Assembly (NCBI GenBank): GCA_051880375.1
Contig: JBJENV010000063.1
Coordinates: 1 to 52,112, forward strand
From: SIG299 sp051880375
GTDB lineage: Bacteria > Bacillota > Clostridia > Lachnospirales > Lachnospiraceae
Length of the DNA: 52,112 bases
Reading direction: 5' to 3'
Shown: positions 1 through 9,272 of the stretch, piece by piece
Layout of the letters: each line of letters opens with the position of its first letter
Position numbering within the stretch: position 1 is the stretch's first letter
Notes under the pieces: model-generated
Told to the model about the DNA's origin: nothing
Database searches by the model: none
The model's input: the letters and a program-made list of their open reading frames with translations, nothing else
Made by a program: the position numbers and the translations under genes

Positions 1-13
1 GGCACAAATAGCC

Positions 14-49
14 GTGTGAAAAATAAGCTATCAAGCTTATTTTTCACAC
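14..49. repeat. Perfect 16-bp inverted repeat downstream of ruvA
   Basis: Two perfectly complementary 16-base arms (14-29 and 34-49) are separated by a 4-base loop, directly after the ruvA stop codon. In an RNA this would be a very stable hairpin. It is not a textbook intrinsic terminator, because no U-run follows the stem on either strand, although each arm contains an A5/T5 run. It probably separates ruvA from whatever follows (often ruvB). Terminator, processing site and protein-binding palindrome are all possible. Confidence 0.5.
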
Positions 50-59
50 TAATCTCCAC

Positions 60-662
60 CTATAAATACTTTAAGCTCTGCTTTAATAAATCCTCCACCG
101 TAGTCTGCTCCGTGACTTCCAGAGTACGAAGTACTTTCATCGCCTCGGTCATGGAATAGCCAAGTGTAGAAAGCGCCTGCGCAGCCTCTTCTCTGATGTC
201 TGCTGCCTTCGACAGCTCTCCTGCACCTATCGAAAACTTTGACTCAAACGCGTCCTCCAGTTTAAACTTGTCCTTTAATTCTAACACAAGCTTTCCGGCA
301 GTTTTCGGCCCGATACCCGGAAGCTTTGCAATCGTCTTTGTATCCTCTGCAAGAACCGCAAACTGCAAATCCTCCACTGTAGTCCCAGACAAAATACCAA
401 GTGCTCCCTTCGGTCCGATCCCATTGACCGAAATGAGCAGTTTAAATATCTTCAGCTCTTCTTCTCTTAAAAATCCAAACAGAGAAACTCCGTCTTCCTT
501 TACCTGCAAATAAGTATACAGCATGATTTCTGTTCCTTTGCCCGGAAGATTAGCCAGCGTACCTGTCGGTACAAATACTTCGTAGCCGATTCCGCCTGCC
601 GTTGCAAGAATTACTGAACTTTCTGTTTTCTTTACCACTTCTCCTGTAATAAAAGCAATCAT
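60..662 (-). CDS. ruvA: Holliday junction branch migration complex subunit RuvA
   Basis: RuvA forms the tetramer that holds the four-way Holliday junction open while the RuvB motors drive branch migration; it acts in recombinational repair in the cytoplasm. The 200-residue length is normal for the family. The N-terminal OB-fold region is followed by two helix-hairpin-helix motifs, seen as VNGIGPKGAL near residue 80 and LPGIGPKTAGKL near residue 114. A C-terminal helical domain of the type that contacts RuvB ends the protein. The ATG start overlaps the stop of the upstream zinc-ribbon gene by 4 bases (ATGA), so translation is probably coupled. ruvB, the usual partner, would lie off the left edge; a strong hairpin at 14-49 intervenes. 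Confidence 0.97.
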   Translation of the reverse strand: MIAFITGEVVKKTESSVILATAGGIGYEVFVPTGTLANLPGKGTEIMLYTYLQVKEDGVSLFGFLREEELKIFKLLISVNGIGPKGALGILSGTTVEDLQFAVLAEDTKTIAKLPGIGPKTAGKLVLELKDKFKLEDAFESKFSIGAGELSKAADIREEAAQALSTLGYSMTEAMKVLRTLEVTEQTTVEDLLKQSLKYL

Positions 663-904
663 AATCGTTGAAACGCTCCTTTTGCTATCTGAAGTCTTCC
701 TTCGTCAATATAACGCAACACCTCTGCTGCCGCAATGCCAAGTCCTTCTGAAATCTGAATTGCGTTACTGTTCGGATAACGCATCAAATATTCTTCGATT
801 TTCGAAAAAAGCTCATCATCTATCGGCTTGCATTCTTCACAGGTTGACGTTTTTATTCTTGATAAGAAATGCTTTCCGCAAAACTTGCATGTACTCGTAT
901 ACAT
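659..904 (-). CDS. Small zinc-ribbon/HTH protein, YvyF-like
   Basis: This 81-residue protein has an N-terminal zinc ribbon (CKFC near residue 7 and CEEC near residue 22) and a C-terminal helix-turn-helix-like segment (QISEGLGIAAAEVLRYIDEGRL). That layout matches the YvyF/TIGR03826 family, often described as flagellar-operon associated although members occur elsewhere. No biochemical role can be assigned. The gene sits 6 bases after the CmpB-family gene and overlaps ruvA by 4 bases, so it is in one minus-strand transcription unit. The family call rests on motif layout only; no flagellar genes are in this window. Confidence 0.7.
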   Translation of the reverse strand: MYTSTCKFCGKHFLSRIKTSTCEECKPIDDELFSKIEEYLMRYPNSNAIQISEGLGIAAAEVLRYIDEGRLQIAKGAFQRL

Positions 905-910
905 GTTCCG

Positions 911-1831
911 TTACTCCTTTTCCTCAAGCTCCTGCTGATGTTTTCTACTCTTATATGCTTTCAGACGTTCCTTGACGTCACGAAGTGCTTCCTCTCGACC
1001 GTTCATACGCAGATTCGGGAAAGCTGTAAAAATACGACGGTAAATCAATCGCTGGAAACGCACCGTAGCAATTGACTTATACTTTTCGAGAACTCCCTTT
1101 GCCTTTGCTTCCAGTTCATCCAGATGCCACTGCTTCCCACGTTCGAAAAATTCATCCAGACGAAGCGATGACAGTTTTCCCTTTAATTCTTCCTTTGCTT
1201 CATACAGCTTTAAGCCATAGAGATACTCGTAAACCTCTTCACGCAGCTTTTGAACCGCATTGATTTTCTTATCGAGCTGAACCGTAGCTGCCACAGTAAC
1301 GGCAAGATCCGCAAGAAAAAATACGAGAATAATATAGGCCGCCACTTCACCCGGCAGTCTGGGAATCAGCGCAACAAGCTTTGCTACTTCCGGATGCAGC
1401 AGTTTTACAAGAACTACCGAAAGCGCTCCCCAGAATAAGGATACCGGCACACAGATGCGCCCCTGGATATTGAGCGGCACATCACTGTAATCCCACCACT
1501 TTGCATGAAACAGCTTTTCCATAACATAGGAAGTTACAAACTCAAGTACCGATGCCGCCACCATACCAATGAGGAAAATCAGTACATATCCTTTGAGTGA
1601 ATCATGCTCTACCAAATGAATCAGATACGGATTATAAAAAACAAGATAAATCACCGTGGCGCCTGCCCCATAAATCGGTATAATCGGACCGTTTAAAAAG
1701 CCTCGGTTAACAAACTTTCTGTTTTTTAAGGAAACATAAGTACTTTCCCAAATCCACCCACAAAAGCTGTATATGATAAAAAAGTAAAAAATCCGGTAAA
1801 ATTCAATTCCGAAGATGTGCCACCCCCACAT
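911..1831 (-). CDS. CmpB-family (putative ABC-type) membrane protein
   Basis: A 306-residue polytopic membrane protein. The N-terminal half has several hydrophobic segments and the conserved-looking CGWIWES and GPIIPIYG motifs typical of the family named 'putative ABC transporter permease' (ABC_trans_CmpB, PF06541). The C-terminal third is a soluble, charged, probably helical tail rich in K/E/R. The function of the family is not established, and no ATPase or binding protein gene is adjacent. The ATG is preceded by a GGAAGG ribosome binding site. It is the first gene of a minus-strand unit that runs on into the zinc-ribbon gene and ruvA, and is divergent from yprB. Confidence 0.75.
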   Translation of the reverse strand: MWGWHIFGIEFYRIFYFFIIYSFCGWIWESTYVSLKNRKFVNRGFLNGPIIPIYGAGATVIYLVFYNPYLIHLVEHDSLKGYVLIFLIGMVAASVLEFVTSYVMEKLFHAKWWDYSDVPLNIQGRICVPVSLFWGALSVVLVKLLHPEVAKLVALIPRLPGEVAAYIILVFFLADLAVTVAATVQLDKKINAVQKLREEVYEYLYGLKLYEAKEELKGKLSSLRLDEFFERGKQWHLDELEAKAKGVLEKYKSIATVRFQRLIYRRIFTAFPNLRMNGREEALRDVKERLKAYKSRKHQQELEEKE

Positions 1832-1947
1832 TTTTACTATCCTTCCTTCCTGTTTTTATACTACTACTTATTTTATCAAACTACTTTCAAAATGGGAAGT
1901 ACTATTTTCGGACTTTCTCAGCCTTCTCTCACAGTATATCGAAATAC

Positions 1948-1976
1948 TTGAGTTTACATCTTTGCTATGCTAAAAT
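1948..1976 (+). promoter_or_regulatory. Sigma-A-type promoter of yprB
   Basis: TTGAGT at 1948-1953, a 17-base spacer and TAAAAT at 1971-1976 fit a vegetative promoter. It lies 58 bases before the ATG at 2035 and overlaps any longer reading-frame extension, which argues against an upstream start. Confidence 0.6.
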
Positions 1977-2034
1977 AAAGGCAGTTTCGTTTACAGATAA
2001 TAGATACGAAAGTTTACACCAGAAAGGAATTCCC

Positions 2035-3177
2035 ATGAAGCTTATCCGTACCGCACTTGATACCTCCCTTTTTCCCCTTGCACCGCTACCACAGGATACC
2101 GTTCTGTTTGATATTGAAACAACCGGACTTTCTGCGGATACCTCCTATCTTTATCTGATTGGCGCCATCCATCAGACAGAAGAAGGGCCGTTTCTTACCC
2201 AGTGGTTCTGCGATAATTTTTCCGAGGAAAAGGAAGTATTGACTGCATGGAAACATTTTTTAGAGCCGTATCGAATTCTGGTACATTATAACGGCTACGG
2301 CTTTGACATTCCTTATCTGAACAAAAAGTTTTCCCGCTACAAGATCAGGTATCAAATAGAAGCCGATACCACGATTGATATTTATAAACTGCTGCTGCCT
2401 TACCGTAAGGCGCTTTCTCTTCCTGATTTTAAACAGAAAACGCTGGAGGTCTTAAGCGGCTTTACCCGCACCGATACCTTTGATGGCGGAGATTTGATTG
2501 CCGTTTATGCTGCGTATACCGGAAAATACCGACTTGCCGCACTGACCGGTCATTCCGAAGAGGCTGATGCCCTTCGCAACGTACTTTTGCTTCATAATCA
2601 TGACGACCTGTTTGGCCTGCTTTCCCTTTATCAGCATACAAATATCCTGCATGTGCTGAATGGAAGTCTGCAGCCGAAGCTGACACAGACCGGAGATGTG
2701 CTTTTGTTTACCTATTCCGTGCCTCTTCTGCCGTTTTTCGGCTGCTTTCCGCTTTATATGCCGGACACTGCCGAAAACTCTTTTGGCAAACTGTCGGTAA
2801 CTTCGGACGGCACCGAACTTTCCATAAAGCTCTATGCCGGCGAGCTAAAATACTTTTTTTCAAATTATAAAGACTATACTTATCTTATCTATGAAGATAC
2901 TGCCATCCACAACAGTCTGGCAGAATATGTGGACAAAGATGTAAAGCAGAAATGCCGCCCAGCCACAGCTTATCAGAAAAAATGCAGTACCTTTCTTCCA
3001 CTGCCATTCAAAAAAGTACCGGACTTTGCAAACGGGCGCTTTTTGTTTTACCGGGAATACAAAACATTGCCCGCTTATCTGGAACTTCCTGCTCCTGATG
3101 CTCTTCGGGAATTCTGTTCCGATTACATGGCTGCGCTCTTTTCTGCCATGCCAAAGCTGCTGCTTCCTCAGGAATAA
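2035..3177 (+). CDS. yprB: YprB-like ribonuclease H-fold exonuclease
   Basis: A 380-residue protein whose N-terminal ~190 residues form a DEDD-type 3'-5' exonuclease domain. Exo I is the DxE of FDIETTG near residue 27, and a second motif is HYNGYGFDIPYL. This is the YprB/ribonuclease H-like family found in many Firmicutes; the physiological substrate is unknown. The C-terminal half is not recognised. I chose the ATG at 2035 because an AAAGGAA ribosome binding site stands just before it and because the longer frame begins inside the -35 box of the promoter at 1948-1976. It is transcribed alone, converging on the gene at 3294-3611. Confidence 0.8.
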   Translation: MKLIRTALDTSLFPLAPLPQDTVLFDIETTGLSADTSYLYLIGAIHQTEEGPFLTQWFCDNFSEEKEVLTAWKHFLEPYRILVHYNGYGFDIPYLNKKFSRYKIRYQIEADTTIDIYKLLLPYRKALSLPDFKQKTLEVLSGFTRTDTFDGGDLIAVYAAYTGKYRLAALTGHSEEADALRNVLLLHNHDDLFGLLSLYQHTNILHVLNGSLQPKLTQTGDVLLFTYSVPLLPFFGCFPLYMPDTAENSFGKLSVTSDGTELSIKLYAGELKYFFSNYKDYTYLIYEDTAIHNSLAEYVDKDVKQKCRPATAYQKKCSTFLPLPFKKVPDFANGRFLFYREYKTLPAYLELPAPDALREFCSDYMAALFSAMPKLLLPQE

Positions 3178-3228
3178 ATCTGATTCGGACTTTCTGTCCT
3201 ATCTTAAGAAAATGAAAAAACATAAAAA

Positions 3229-3271
3229 ATACCCTGACAGATTTCCGCATTTTGCGTTTCTGTCAGGGTAT
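3229..3271 (-). terminator. Terminator between convergent genes
   Basis: A perfect 13-base stem (3229-3241 with 3259-3271) closes a 17-base loop. On the minus strand it is followed by ATTTTTTATG and further U-rich sequence, so it is a canonical intrinsic terminator for the gene at 3294-3611. It may also stop yprB transcripts, but without a U-run on that side. Confidence 0.85.
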
Positions 3272-3293
3272 CCCAGTCTGTCATAATTTCGAT

Positions 3294-3611
3294 TTATGCT
3301 ACATTGCAGACCTTTAAATATGCATGTAAGTCTCCAAGCTCCTCTAAATCCTCTTCATACGGATTCCGCTCTTCCGGTATATCCTTAAAAACACTGCCCT
3401 CCAGTTCCTTTTTCTCATGGAACGCAGTATCAATCAGTCTGCAGAGAATCTTTGACCACTTTTCATCCTTTGTTAAGTCTTCCTCTTCTCTGAGTCCCAG
3501 AATCGTCATAATGGTATCAAGCTCACTATCCGACCAGTCAGACTCCTTCGTCTGTGCCAAAAGCTGTAAGCGTGCTTCTGTGTCCTTACACTGAACAAAT
3601 TTACGAATCAT
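3294..3611 (-). CDS. Small acidic protein of unknown function
   Basis: A 105-residue, strongly acidic protein with no signal peptide or membrane segment; it is predicted to be mainly helical. I do not recognise a family. It has an AGAGGGA ribosome binding site before the ATG and a strong terminator right after its stop (3229-3271), which supports it as a real single gene. A possible promoter (TTGCAA, 17 bases, TATTTA) lies near 3673-3701. It stands between yprB and the Wadjet operon and marks the left edge of the accessory block. Confidence 0.6.
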   Translation of the reverse strand: MIRKFVQCKDTEARLQLLAQTKESDWSDSELDTIMTILGLREEEDLTKDEKWSKILCRLIDTAFHEKKELEGSVFKDIPEERNPYEEDLEELGDLHAYLKVCNVA

Positions 3612-3892
3612 AAAAATCCCTCTCTTTCGCGCCTTCTGATGCGCTGATGCTTTTTCCTTTTACTTTACGCTATATAAATATCACAAGAGAGTTTGTTTTG
3701 CAACCCGAAAATTTTCGTTTATTTTCGCAATGAATTATACGTTTTTCCAATTCCTTTTTCTTTCCGCTGTGTTTTTCAATGAAAAGTAGACAAAAAAGTA
3801 TGCAAAATCTGCTCCGGCTTCACAATTCTGCCCAAAGAAAGACGTCCAAAGTCACTTGGATGCGACATGTACAATTCACCCCGAACAATTTG

Positions 3893-6800
3893 TTACCCTT
3901 CCATCATGCTCAAATAATTTCCCTTATCAATATGCATCATGGAGATTTCATTATTTTTATCCCGTTTAAACCCATAAATACAATCCACATTCCGAATCAG
4001 GGAAGAAAGTCGTTCATCCGGCACGCATACAATCAACTGTAAGTTTAACTTTCTTGCATATTTTAAGCATACCTCGCTTCGCTTCTGATCCATCTTGGAA
4101 AAGGCCTCGTCCAGCAGTACCAGCTTAATCTTGGAATCCCGGTTACTCTGTTCCATGTAAAGCATGGCAAAACCCGCCAGTAATGCTACATACTTTGGAT
4201 TCTGTCCTTCACCGCCGGAATCCCTGCCTGCCATTTCATCCACGTAGTTTTCCCGGATTCCGTTTTCGTCCTCCACCTGCTCATACATGTTAAAATGCAG
4301 GTAAGTACGGTAATCCGCGTACTTTTCCATCTCCTTGCGGCTCAGCTCCATGGATGCTTCATCATTGCTCCGTGGCGGCATAAACTTCTCCATCAACAGG
4401 TTCAGCTTCTTCTCATACTTTTGGTAAAACTCATCCTCTCCAAAATTTAGCTGTCCCTCGATTTCATAGCGGCTCACATTTTTCGTATCCAGTTCCTTGG
4501 CGGTCAGCATCTCATAAAACTGGCCGTCCTCATTTTTTGCAGCCTCGATTTTAATCTGGTACACGCTGTCCGCAAAGTTGGTATCCCGAAGCATCCGGTT
4601 AATTTCGTTTTTGTGTCGCACTGCCTCCCGGATGTCGTTATGAATCTTCGCCACAATATTTTCCCGAAGAGTCCGGTAAACCTTGCCGCACTGCTGGTCA
4701 AATTCCTTCTGGTACTGTGGCTCATAATTTTTCCGGTAATCATTCAGCTTCTCAAGGTAAGCCTCATTGGAGCGTTCTCCTCCGGTAAAGCCACCGGATG
4801 GATAAGCTGCAATATATGCCATTCTGGCTTCGTTTAATTCCGCTTGCAATTCTTCTGCCCGTCCCTCCAGTTTTTCTACCTCGACACGATAACGTTCTGA
4901 CAGCGTTTTGCCGGAAACTTGTTGTAATTCCGCCGCTATTTCCTGCTCTGTCTTTTCATTCGGCACATAACCAAGCTCTGCTTCCTCCAGTCTGTCTTCG
5001 TTAAACCGAATCGTACTTTCCAGTTCTGCAATATCATGCACCCTGTCCTGCATCTGTGTGGCACAGCTGGTTGATTTCACCTTTAACTCCTGATGCTTTT
5101 GTTCCAGCTTTTGTTTTCTTTCCGTAAGCAGCCGGTACTCCCCTTCCGACAGCTTACGGATTTCTTCTTCCAGTTCCCGCTTTTCTTTCAGGATTTCTTC
5201 CAATGCTTTACTTGCCCCGGATAAAGAAACAAGCAGGGCAGGGGTATAGTTTGACAACGTTTCGAACTCCAAGATTTCCCCGAAACCATATGCCCTGGTG
5301 CTTAAATCCATCTTCTTTACCGACAGTTTTTCCTGCTTTTCCTTATACTCTAACAGCATCTTTTTAGAAACCGTGCTGCCTATGCAGGCTCCCGTCGTAT
5401 AATCCTTCTGCCGTAAATGACGGAACATATAATTACTATAGGAATAGCAATCCGGCGTGACACCTTCCCGTACCTTTTCTAACTCTGCCACACTCCGGCA
5501 TTTGATAATCCTTCCAAGATAATGCTTCAGACATGCATCCACATAGTCATATGTAGTTGTTACAGCTTCATATAAGGAATTTGGCAGCACCTCCTTGTCC
5601 GCTTTTACAATGGCATCCGAATTAATCAGTGTTACTTCCTCAAAACGCTTCAAATCCCGCAACGTCTCCGCCGCATTATGGGCATACTGCGGCTCGGTCA
5701 CCAACGCGTATTTCAAGTTTCCCATACGGCCTTCAATGGCATTTTTCCATTCTTCATCCACCACATCGAACAAATCCGCAAACACGCTGACCCGGACTTT
5801 CTTTCCATACAGATTGCTCAGTTTATGCTCCAATACCTCCTTTGCCTGACGAAGATTCGGACTGTAGGTTTTCCTGTTGTTCTGCATGTCGTTAATCAGC
5901 ATCTTTACCTCGTCCAGTTCCTGCTGTACCTTTTCCAGACTTCTCTCGCAGTCCTTACGTAACTCGTCAATTTCTTTTTTCTCGTCTCGTATCAGTTTTT
6001 GCAGTTCCAGGCAAGCTTCTTCCTCAATTTTTCCTGATACGAAGTCGCTTATCTGCTCCAACAGAACATTGCTGACATAGTCCTGAGCCATTTCGCTGAC
6101 ATTCCACTGCTGTAGTCTTCCGATAATCCCACGCCACTGACCGCTGTTTTCTGCCAACATTTTCGCCTGGGTTTCCAAATCCGACAGATGCTGCTTCTTG
6201 CTTCCCAAATCACCGGACTGCAAATCCGCCTGCACCTGCACCAGCTCCTTCAGCAAACTATCTTCCTCTTTGTCACACCGTTTTTTCTCCTGTTCCAGCC
6301 TGTTCTTTTCCTCCCGGCAAACTTCCAGTTTCGTCTGGCAGAGTTCCATCTTCTTTTTCCAGCTAATAATATCCACGCACTTTAACTTTGACTTCATAAG
6401 TTCCGCATCACCCTGGGTTATGGTCAATGCCACGCCTTTATCCTGCACTACGGAAAGCAAATCAATCCGCTTCTTGACATCATCGATTTTTTCCTTAATC
6501 TCCCGGTAAGCCCCCAACTGCTCCGACAGTTTTTCTATGACATCGCCCTCGCTTTTCGTAAACATATAATCTCTGATAAACTGCCCGGTACCATTGGTCA
6601 TTTTCAGCGCAATGGCGCTTTTTTGCATGGTGCGGAACCGTCCGCCATCAATAAAGCCAAAAATCGTATCATTCAGATTAGTGATATAGGCTTCCATGGA
6701 ACTGTAAATCCGGTTCACATCGCCTCTGCCCCGGTTATCCCCGGACTTCTGTCTGGCTTCTATCAGGCTTTGCAGTTCCTTGTAAGAATAATGCATCCCT

Positions 6801-7240
6801 GCTTCATTAATGTAACCTTCCTCCGGCATTTTTCCGGAATGGCTGAAAAAACAGTATTTATTGATGCCGGTATCATTTTTCCTCACCTCAAACCAGGCTC
6901 CGATGCAGGTGTTTGTCTTAGTCCCGGTATCCTCCAGCTCCAGTACCACAATCGTCCGGAAATCCCGGTTGGCCCGGTTGGCGCTGCCGTCCTTCTGCTC
7001 ACCGCGCAGATAGCTGAATACACTTCTTTTGTTTTTTGAGTCATCTGCCGCTTTGTTTAAAAAGTTCGAGGACATACTTCCGTAAAGAAGCATCTGGATG
7101 GCATCCATTACAGTAGATTTTCCCGAACCGCTCATGCCACTGAACAGATTGATATATTCGTTAAATTCCAGTACCTTGTGGGAAATTCCTCCCCAGTTGC
7201 TTAGGCACATTCTAGTAAATATCTTCTTCGGCTGCTTCAT
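3893..7240 (-). CDS. jetC: Wadjet JetC, SMC/MukB-like ATPase
   Basis: JetC is the SMC-like motor of the Wadjet system: with JetA and JetB it forms a loop-extruding complex that recognises plasmid-sized circular DNA, which JetD then cuts. This 1115-residue protein has a Walker A motif GMSGSGKST near residue 35, a long central coiled-coil region with a hinge-like globular section, an ABC signature region around SGGEGQNPKY, and a Walker B LVLLDEAFSKMD near the C-terminus. The frame extends further upstream, but the ATG at 7240 has an AGAGGAAGA ribosome binding site. With that start it overlaps jetB by 29 bases. It is the last gene of the operon D-A-B-C. No clear terminator follows, only a weak hairpin near 3850-3870. 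Confidence 0.95.
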   Translation of the reverse strand: MKQPKKIFTRMCLSNWGGISHKVLEFNEYINLFSGMSGSGKSTVMDAIQMLLYGSMSSNFLNKAADDSKNKRSVFSYLRGEQKDGSANRANRDFRTIVVLELEDTGTKTNTCIGAWFEVRKNDTGINKYCFFSHSGKMPEEGYINEAGMHYSYKELQSLIEARQKSGDNRGRGDVNRIYSSMEAYITNLNDTIFGFIDGGRFRTMQKSAIALKMTNGTGQFIRDYMFTKSEGDVIEKLSEQLGAYREIKEKIDDVKKRIDLLSVVQDKGVALTITQGDAELMKSKLKCVDIISWKKKMELCQTKLEVCREEKNRLEQEKKRCDKEEDSLLKELVQVQADLQSGDLGSKKQHLSDLETQAKMLAENSGQWRGIIGRLQQWNVSEMAQDYVSNVLLEQISDFVSGKIEEEACLELQKLIRDEKKEIDELRKDCERSLEKVQQELDEVKMLINDMQNNRKTYSPNLRQAKEVLEHKLSNLYGKKVRVSVFADLFDVVDEEWKNAIEGRMGNLKYALVTEPQYAHNAAETLRDLKRFEEVTLINSDAIVKADKEVLPNSLYEAVTTTYDYVDACLKHYLGRIIKCRSVAELEKVREGVTPDCYSYSNYMFRHLRQKDYTTGACIGSTVSKKMLLEYKEKQEKLSVKKMDLSTRAYGFGEILEFETLSNYTPALLVSLSGASKALEEILKEKRELEEEIRKLSEGEYRLLTERKQKLEQKHQELKVKSTSCATQMQDRVHDIAELESTIRFNEDRLEEAELGYVPNEKTEQEIAAELQQVSGKTLSERYRVEVEKLEGRAEELQAELNEARMAYIAAYPSGGFTGGERSNEAYLEKLNDYRKNYEPQYQKEFDQQCGKVYRTLRENIVAKIHNDIREAVRHKNEINRMLRDTNFADSVYQIKIEAAKNEDGQFYEMLTAKELDTKNVSRYEIEGQLNFGEDEFYQKYEKKLNLLMEKFMPPRSNDEASMELSRKEMEKYADYRTYLHFNMYEQVEDENGIRENYVDEMAGRDSGGEGQNPKYVALLAGFAMLYMEQSNRDSKIKLVLLDEAFSKMDQKRSEVCLKYARKLNLQLIVCVPDERLSSLIRNVDCIYGFKRDKNNEISMMHIDKGNYLSMMEG

Positions 7241-7877
7241 GTTCTTCTTCCTCTCCGTCTTCCATGTATTCGAACCGTTGCTGCCCATCCTCGTAAGCTG
7301 CATATTGTTTTACCACAGCACTAATGTCCATGGTTGGACACAAAATATTAATGGTACTGTATAAATAAATCGGCGTATCGTCCTCCATGTCTGAAATTGC
7401 ACAAGGAAGCTCTATCATCTGATGACGTTTGAACACCTTAAAAGCTTTATCCCATTCCGCCGCCGTCAACTTGTCCGCAATCAGGTTCGTATCTACGCCA
7501 TATTTTCTGATTTCTGTTCGGGTTGTTACTGTTGCCTTCAGACCCTCACCCATGATTTTATCCCGATAAATGCACTTCAATAATAACAGCAGTTTTGTCG
7601 TAATCATCCCCAGCGACTGGGTCAGAACACCCTCGCCGCCCAGACGGTAAATATTTTCCTGCGGGTCATGAAGCAACTCACATCCAAGGACACTTAAATA
7701 ATCACTGATAAATTCCCTATGCCTTGTACAAGCATGATATCTTGGATTTTCCCTGGCAAGCAATGTCACCGGATCATATTTTATCTGCAAAATGCATGTC
7801 TGCTTAAACAAATCCTGTATCGTTTTTTTCACTTCCTCCGCCTGTGCCGGAGTTAAATTTTCCATATATTGAAACAT
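7212..7877 (-). CDS. jetB: Wadjet JetB, MukE-like subunit (DUF4194)
   Basis: JetB is the KITE-type (MukE-like) winged-helix subunit that binds the kleisin JetA in the Wadjet complex. This 221-residue protein ends in an acidic tail, as in many DUF4194 members. The call rests on size, on its place between a JetA-type and a JetC-type gene, and on the family-like segment GGEGVLTQSLGMITTKLLLLL. The ATG is preceded by an AAGGAG box at 5 bases. It begins 18 bases after jetA and its 3' end is embedded in the jetC start, so synthesis of the subunits is probably coupled. Confidence 0.9.
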   Translation of the reverse strand: MFQYMENLTPAQAEEVKKTIQDLFKQTCILQIKYDPVTLLARENPRYHACTRHREFISDYLSVLGCELLHDPQENIYRLGGEGVLTQSLGMITTKLLLLLKCIYRDKIMGEGLKATVTTRTEIRKYGVDTNLIADKLTAAEWDKAFKVFKRHQMIELPCAISDMEDDTPIYLYSTINILCPTMDISAVVKQYAAYEDGQQRFEYMEDGEEEEHEAAEEDIY

Positions 7878-7895
7878 AAATTCTCCTTTTCCTGC

Positions 7896-9272
7896 CTACG
7901 AAGGAATCACCAGCCTGCTGAATCTCATACCGTCCTTTTCTTCTTCTCCTTCCAGCAAAACCTCGGCCTGCTCCTCGCTGACAATCTCATTCCATAAGAA
8001 CATCAGTTTTTCCAAATCTTCCACGCAGGTAATACTGTCCTTATCTGCCACAAACTTTCCGTCCTTTACATTTTTATACCTGAATTCCTGCAATTCCCGC
8101 TTGGTATAAAGAGGTTTTGGAATATAGTCGAGCATATCCGCCGTTTTTTCCTCTGTAACCGCCACCGGCTGGAATTCTGCCTTTATCGCCGCCTTTTTGC
8201 TGTACATGGAATTATCCGTCAAATTAAAATACTGGGAAGAAAATTTCAACCGCAGTTCCACTGCTGATAAAATTTCTTCCTTCCGCTCACTTTTATCTAA
8301 CATGGCAAGCAGCTGCAATACATAGTCTTCCCCTGTAGCCCCTTCCTGTAAAATATAGTGAATCCGCGCCAACGCCCGCTTGGCAAACACGGTTTTCTGC
8401 TCAATCAGGCGGTTATATTTCTGCTCGATGGCAAAAAATTCCCGATTAATCTGATGGCACATTTTCCCGGCCTCCTCGCAGTACTCCAACATTTTACTGT
8501 GCCGCATATGCTCCCTTGTATTTTCTTCAAGTAATATCAGTTCCCCGGTGAGCTTTCTCTTCTTCTCATCTGCATCGCCAAGAATCTGTGCCACCAGCTC
8601 CTTTACGGCTTCCTTGTACCGGTAAAAGCTGTCCTTCGTTGTCAGAATTGCATATTTTTTACTGTCACTGTTGTTCAACTCTCTAATCAGCACCTCCTGT
8701 ATTTCCAAAAAGTTTTTACGCTTAGAAAGCTCGTCAAAATAGGTTCTCATTCCATCCTGCATGTTGGAAAGCAAAAGGCTGAGCCTCTTGGACATCCGAA
8801 CAGCATTCTGAAGAATATCATTATTTTTCTCCTCATCCTGATAATAAGTATATAAGGCACTATAAATTGCCAGCATGCTCTCCCTCTCTCGGTCGTTGTC
8901 ATCACTGTTTAATCGAATAAACAGTTCAATAAACAACTGGCTATACTCAGGAAAGGAAATTACATAATCATTTATCTTTTCATCATAATCCTTTTTTATC
9001 CATCCCCAGTCGATGAGCCTGGTCATTATCGTTCCTTCCGAAACGGTAAACTCCTCCACGGCATCCGGCCCCACCTCCGGTTCCCAGCTCATCCGCTGGC
9101 TTCCCATGATTTCCATGACAATCTGCCGGCACTGTCCAAAGGTCAGTCCAAGAGAGGTATACAGCCCATTGTTCTCTTCATATAACCCGATTAGAATTTT
9201 CATATAGTAATCCGTATTTCTTGTCCGAAACAAACTATAAAAATTCTCCGGAATCTTATCCTTCAGTATCAT
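7896..9272 (-). CDS. jetA: Wadjet JetA, MukF-like kleisin
   Basis: JetA is the kleisin subunit bridging the JetC heads and carrying JetB. This 458-residue protein begins MILKDKIPENFYSLF, resembling the family annotated as Wadjet JetA (formerly DUF5716). It has an N-terminal winged-helix-like region, a long helical centre (residues ~150-330) and a C-terminal head-binding region. An ATG 11 codons further upstream exists, but the ATG at 9272 has an AGGAAGG ribosome binding site at 8 bases. The first 17 bases overlap the end of jetD. The DUF5716-type JetA and the gene order suggest type II Wadjet, but I cannot confirm the subtype by alignment. Confidence 0.9.
   Translation of the reverse strand: MILKDKIPENFYSLFRTRNTDYYMKILIGLYEENNGLYTSLGLTFGQCRQIVMEIMGSQRMSWEPEVGPDAVEEFTVSEGTIMTRLIDWGWIKKDYDEKINDYVISFPEYSQLFIELFIRLNSDDNDRERESMLAIYSALYTYYQDEEKNNDILQNAVRMSKRLSLLLSNMQDGMRTYFDELSKRKNFLEIQEVLIRELNNSDSKKYAILTTKDSFYRYKEAVKELVAQILGDADEKKRKLTGELILLEENTREHMRHSKMLEYCEEAGKMCHQINREFFAIEQKYNRLIEQKTVFAKRALARIHYILQEGATGEDYVLQLLAMLDKSERKEEILSAVELRLKFSSQYFNLTDNSMYSKKAAIKAEFQPVAVTEEKTADMLDYIPKPLYTKRELQEFRYKNVKDGKFVADKDSITCVEDLEKLMFLWNEIVSEEQAEVLLEGEEEKDGMRFSRLVIPS

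Noticed and set aside
196..513. Open frame of 105 codons on the plus strand
   Set aside because: It is antisense to ruvA, serine-rich low-complexity text typical of a shadow frame, with no ribosome binding site.
1948..2034. Upstream extension of yprB to a TTG at 1948
   Set aside because: It begins in the -35 box of the promoter and skips a good ribosome binding site at the ATG of 2035.
3779..4042. 87-codon plus-strand frame at the end of jetC
   Set aside because: It overlaps the 3' end of jetC in antisense and shows no start signal; it is a shadow frame.
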